A stretch of DNA of 64,000 nucleotides from Alphaproteobacteria bacterium (lineage in GTDB: Bacteria > Pseudomonadota > Alphaproteobacteria > Micropepsales > Micropepsaceae). Shown here one piece after another: positions 61,649 through 64,000 of the stretch. Below the pieces are notes generated by a model. That model searched no databases and was not told the DNA's origin. It saw only the letters and a list, made by a program, of their open reading frames with translations. Position 1 is the stretch's first letter, and every line of letters begins with the position of its first letter. The DNA lies in NCBI GenBank assembly GCA_028871795.1, contig JAGWMG010000010.1:1-64000 (forward strand), written 5' to 3'. The translations under genes were made by a program, and so were the position numbers.

Positions 61649-62155
61649 ATGGATCCGAATGCCGTCATCGAAGTGTTCCGCCGCAATGTGACCGAACACT
61701 ACTTCGACCTGAAAGGCCGCGTCGGCCGCCAAGAGTTCTGGTACTTCGTGCTTGCCTGTTTCGTTCTGTTTATAGGTGCCTGGATCGTCGACCGCGTGAT
61801 TGGCATAGGGTTGCTCAGTCCCGTGCTTGGCCTTGCGCTGCTCCTGCCGATGACGGGAATGGGCGCGCGCCGGCTTCAGGACATCGGGCGCAACGGCTCG
61901 CTTGTCTGGGTGTGGGCGATTATCAGCGCTGTCGCGCAGGTCTTCGGTCTCCTGATGGCCCTGGCCGGTCCGTACGGTGCGCTGGGCGCCCTGTACTTCC
62001 TCTTTACCTTCGGCTGGCTGCTCGGTCTCGTCAGTCTCGCATCGCTCGCCATTTCGATCGTCCTGATCTATTTCTGGGTCCAGCCGGGAGCCGCGGGCGC
62101 AAACGAATACGGTCCCGATCCGAATGCCGCCGCTGCCGCGCCGAAAGCCGCGTAG
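61649..62155 (+). CDS. DUF805 inner-membrane protein
   Basis: ATG at 61649 (AAGAGGG upstream) gives 168 residues. The DUF805 opening FDLKGRVGRQEFWYFVLACF leads to four membrane helices: FVLACFVLFIGAWIVDRVIG, LSPVLGLALLLPMTGMGARR with the conserved RRLQDIGRNG, VWAIISAVAQVFGLLMALAG and LLGLVSLASLAISIVLIYFW. A polar tail (GANEYGPDPNAAAA) follows, usual for the family. Function unknown, probably a membrane assembly or homeostasis factor. It converges on the TetR-Sel1 gene with 2 bases between stops. Confidence 0.88.
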   Translation: MDPNAVIEVFRRNVTEHYFDLKGRVGRQEFWYFVLACFVLFIGAWIVDRVIGIGLLSPVLGLALLLPMTGMGARRLQDIGRNGSLVWVWAIISAVAQVFGLLMALAGPYGALGALYFLFTFGWLLGLVSLASLAISIVLIYFWVQPGAAGANEYGPDPNAAAAAPKAA

Positions 62156-62157
62156 GG

Positions 62158-63810
62158 CTATTTCGACGAATTGGCTGCGAGGAGTGCGGCAGGCGACGGC
62201 GTGTCGTTCGCCGCGCGGTTGGCCGGATTCGATTTGAACGCCGCTGCCGCGGCTTTCGCCGCTCGACGTTGCTCCGGCGGCAGCAGCGCCGCGACGGTGT
62301 CGGCCTGGGCCGCCGCGTCGCGGTCGCCTTGCGCTGCCGCGATCGCATACCATTTGTATGCATCTGCCGGGCTTTGCGGCACGCCCTGCCCGCCTTGGTA
62401 CAGGACGGCGAGATCGAATTGGGCGTCGACGTCGCCGAAGGCCGCGGCGCGCGCGAGCCACTGCGCGGCCTTCTCGAGATCGGTTCCTTCGCGCCAGCCG
62501 CCGGCATAGGCTTTGCCCAGATTGGCCATGGCCTTGACGTTTCCCGCTTGCGCCGCCGCTTCGTACAGGCGGATCGCTCTGGGCATGTCCGTGGCGACGC
62601 CGGTCCCCGTCTGGTAGAGGACGCCGAGAACCTCCTGCGCAACCGGCTGCCCGCCGCTCGCGGCGCGCTGGAGCCAGCCGGTAGCCCTATCGATATTGAT
62701 CGCGACGCCCGTGCCGTTCAGGTATTTCAGGCCAAGGAGCAATTGTGCGGCCGTGTTTCCGCTCCTGGCGAGCATCCCGAGGCTTCGTCTTGCCGCCGGC
62801 AGGTTCGCGGCTTGGCCGCTGGCGGCGGCACGGACACGCACCGCGCCTTCGGGTTGCATGTTGAATACGAAGCCCAGTTCCGCTGCGACCAGGATCGCGC
62901 CGGCCAATACCCAGCGCCAAAGATTCCGCCTTTTGCGGCCGGCGGCGCTTTTCTTGACGGCAGGTTTCTGCGCCGCATTGATCGCGGCGCGGCGGGCGGA
63001 GGAAAGATAGGCGTTTTGTCCGTTTTCCAGCGGCGTTTTGTCCGGGTGCGTCGCTTCGCAGGCCAGCGGTTTCGTCCACGGCTGGAAATCGGCGGGCCCG
63101 GCTGTGGCATCCGGCGCCGGACGCGGCGCGGTGCTGGCGTCTGCCGTCCCGGCGGCGAGATTGTGGAGTTCGAGGTGCAGCTCCGCAACGGCGCGCTGAT
63201 GGCGGGCGTCGCTGCTTTCGAGCCGCTCTTGGAGGCGTTGCAGGGCCTCGGCGGTGGAACCACTCCGCTCGGCATTCTCCTTTGCCTCACGGCCGCGACG
63301 CGCTTCGGCCTCCGTCACGGCTTGTTCGAGGACGTGCAAACGGGTCTCCAGGCGCATGAGAGCGCTCTCGGTTCCCTCCCTGATCCTGGATTTCGGCAGG
63401 ATGATCCGCTTGGCCAGTTGGTCGAGTTCCCCCGCTTGCTGCCGCATCAGTTCGCCGTAGTCGGCCGAGTCTTCGCCCGACGGCGCCGAAGTTGCCGAAA
63501 CATCCGTGTCCGGCGTTCCGCAGACCGGCGTCGGCACCTCTTCGGACGTTGCCGCCGGTGCGGGAGCCGTCTCGCCGTGCAACAGGTCCAGCAGCTGCTG
63601 TCTGCTTGAGAAGTAGCCATACATCGTTGCGCGTGCGATGCCGGTCTCGCTGGCTACGGCGGTGAACGTCAGCGCGGCCTCGCCGTGGACATCGATCAGA
63701 CGGCGCGCGGCTTCCAGCAGCGCCAGGCGCGTGGCTTCGCGATCGCGCGGACGACTCCAGGACGGTCTCGCCGCGTCTTCTGTATTCGTGTTTGTCCGCC
63801 TGCCGGCCAA
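62158..63810 (-). CDS. TetR-type HTH joined to transmembrane and Sel1-repeat domains
   Basis: Numbered from TTG 63810 (550 residues): residues 25-78 are a TetR_N DNA-binding unit (LLEAARRLIDVHGEAALTFT, AVASETGIARATMYGYF). Residues ~120-220 are coiled coil (LMRLETRLHVLEQAVTEAEA, LQRLQERLESS). A basic patch GRKRR (291-295) precedes one membrane helix at 299-317. Residues ~345-505 contain Sel1-type repeats (AAQLLLGLKYLNGTGVAIN, AQEVLGVLYQTGTGVATDMP, AMANLGKAYAGGWREGTDLE, DAQFDLAVLYQGGQGVPQSP). Basic residues ahead of the helix predict a cytoplasmic HTH and periplasmic repeats. The start is uncertain, since ATG 63963 and beyond are open, but the region 63811-63960 looks non-coding. The layout resembles PodJ-type polar proteins with a regulator added. 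Confidence 0.75.
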   Translation of the reverse strand: MAGRRTNTNTEDAARPSWSRPRDREATRLALLEAARRLIDVHGEAALTFTAVASETGIARATMYGYFSSRQQLLDLLHGETAPAPAATSEEVPTPVCGTPDTDVSATSAPSGEDSADYGELMRQQAGELDQLAKRIILPKSRIREGTESALMRLETRLHVLEQAVTEAEARRGREAKENAERSGSTAEALQRLQERLESSDARHQRAVAELHLELHNLAAGTADASTAPRPAPDATAGPADFQPWTKPLACEATHPDKTPLENGQNAYLSSARRAAINAAQKPAVKKSAAGRKRRNLWRWVLAGAILVAAELGFVFNMQPEGAVRVRAAASGQAANLPAARRSLGMLARSGNTAAQLLLGLKYLNGTGVAINIDRATGWLQRAASGGQPVAQEVLGVLYQTGTGVATDMPRAIRLYEAAAQAGNVKAMANLGKAYAGGWREGTDLEKAAQWLARAAAFGDVDAQFDLAVLYQGGQGVPQSPADAYKWYAIAAAQGDRDAAAQADTVAALLPPEQRRAAKAAAAAFKSNPANRAANDTPSPAALLAANSSK

Positions 63811-64000
63811 TGACGGCTCCGCGCCCGATCCTCCGAGGAGACCATGACTGTGCTGTCTTATGATGAAAAAAGGGTTGGCGTTTAGGAGACTGCCCGCATC
63901 GCGGCAATCTTGGTGAATGAAACGTAAATCCGGCGGCGGTGGCGCGCGCCGCACCCGGGGCATGATCGGCGAACGGCAAAACAGTGGCCTAACATTCATT

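Noticed and set aside
1..64000. CRISPR array, rRNA operon, prophage or plasmid origin
   Set aside because: No regularly spaced repeats, rRNA signatures, phage structural genes or replication genes were seen anywhere.

Overview
The window reads as chromosomal DNA from a GC-rich alphaproteobacterium, probably near the Caulobacterales or Rhizomicrobium/Micropepsis lineages. The main markers are a PopZ-type polar organiser between tolC and valS with pcm beside them, the order aminotransferase-hom-glpX-recJ, an NDUFS4-like complex I subunit, class I PHA synthase, and a maltose locus like those of Caulobacter relatives (TonB receptor, SLC45-like carrier, LacI regulator). Most genes are dense, use GC-rich codons and often overlap by 4 bases. 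No rRNA, CRISPR array or prophage is visible. Five tRNA genes are present: Cys, Asn, Arg, Pro and Glu.

Layout. 0-1.7 kb is an insertion-sequence scar: the start of an IS5-type transposase runs off the left edge and truncates a RusA-like gene, followed by an IS1595-family transposase and small ORFs. 1.7-9.8 kb (minus strand) holds pcm, tolC, popZ, valS, a DUF3617 protein and ilvD. 10-17.3 kb has tRNA-Cys, tRNA-Asn, an MbfA-type ferritin/VIT1 fusion, a large beta-propeller (sortilin-like) gene broken by one amber codon, and a three-gene TadG/TadE group. 17.5-23 kb (plus strand) is a sulfur and amino-acid run: cysteine synthase, sulfurtransferase, GNAT, POT peptide transporter, cystathionine beta-lyase-like enzyme and hisI. 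23.1-27.4 kb has tRNA-Arg, an NDUFS4-like gene, tRNA-Pro, galE, an AT-richer membrane-linked Nudix-like gene, a DUF192 lipoprotein and a double cold-shock protein.

27.5-34.7 kb carries genes of the molybdenum hydroxylase/CO dehydrogenase type (coxG, coxS, coxM, xdhC/coxI, mocA-like, NifU-like). They are interrupted by an EF-hand protein and a two-component system, and the catalytic large subunit is missing. 34.6-51.4 kb is a maltodextrin locus: TonB receptor, periplasmic GH13 amylase, beta-phosphoglucomutase, GH65 phosphorylase, LacI repressor, MFS sugar carrier, GH31 and GH13 glucosidases. A ClpP-like protease gene overlaps the GH13 glucosidase gene. The logic appears to be outer-membrane uptake, periplasmic trimming, inner-membrane import, then parallel hydrolysis and phosphorolysis, with beta-glucose-1-phosphate fed to glycolysis through the mutase. 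A palindrome 5' of the receptor gene and a strong hairpin after it suggest LacI control and differential expression within the operon.

51.6-64 kb holds tRNA-Glu, recJ, glpX, hom, an aminotransferase, an OmpA-like lipoprotein, phaC, argC, a DUF805 protein and, at the right edge, the most unusual gene seen: a TetR-type DNA-binding domain joined through coiled coils and one membrane helix to Sel1 repeats.
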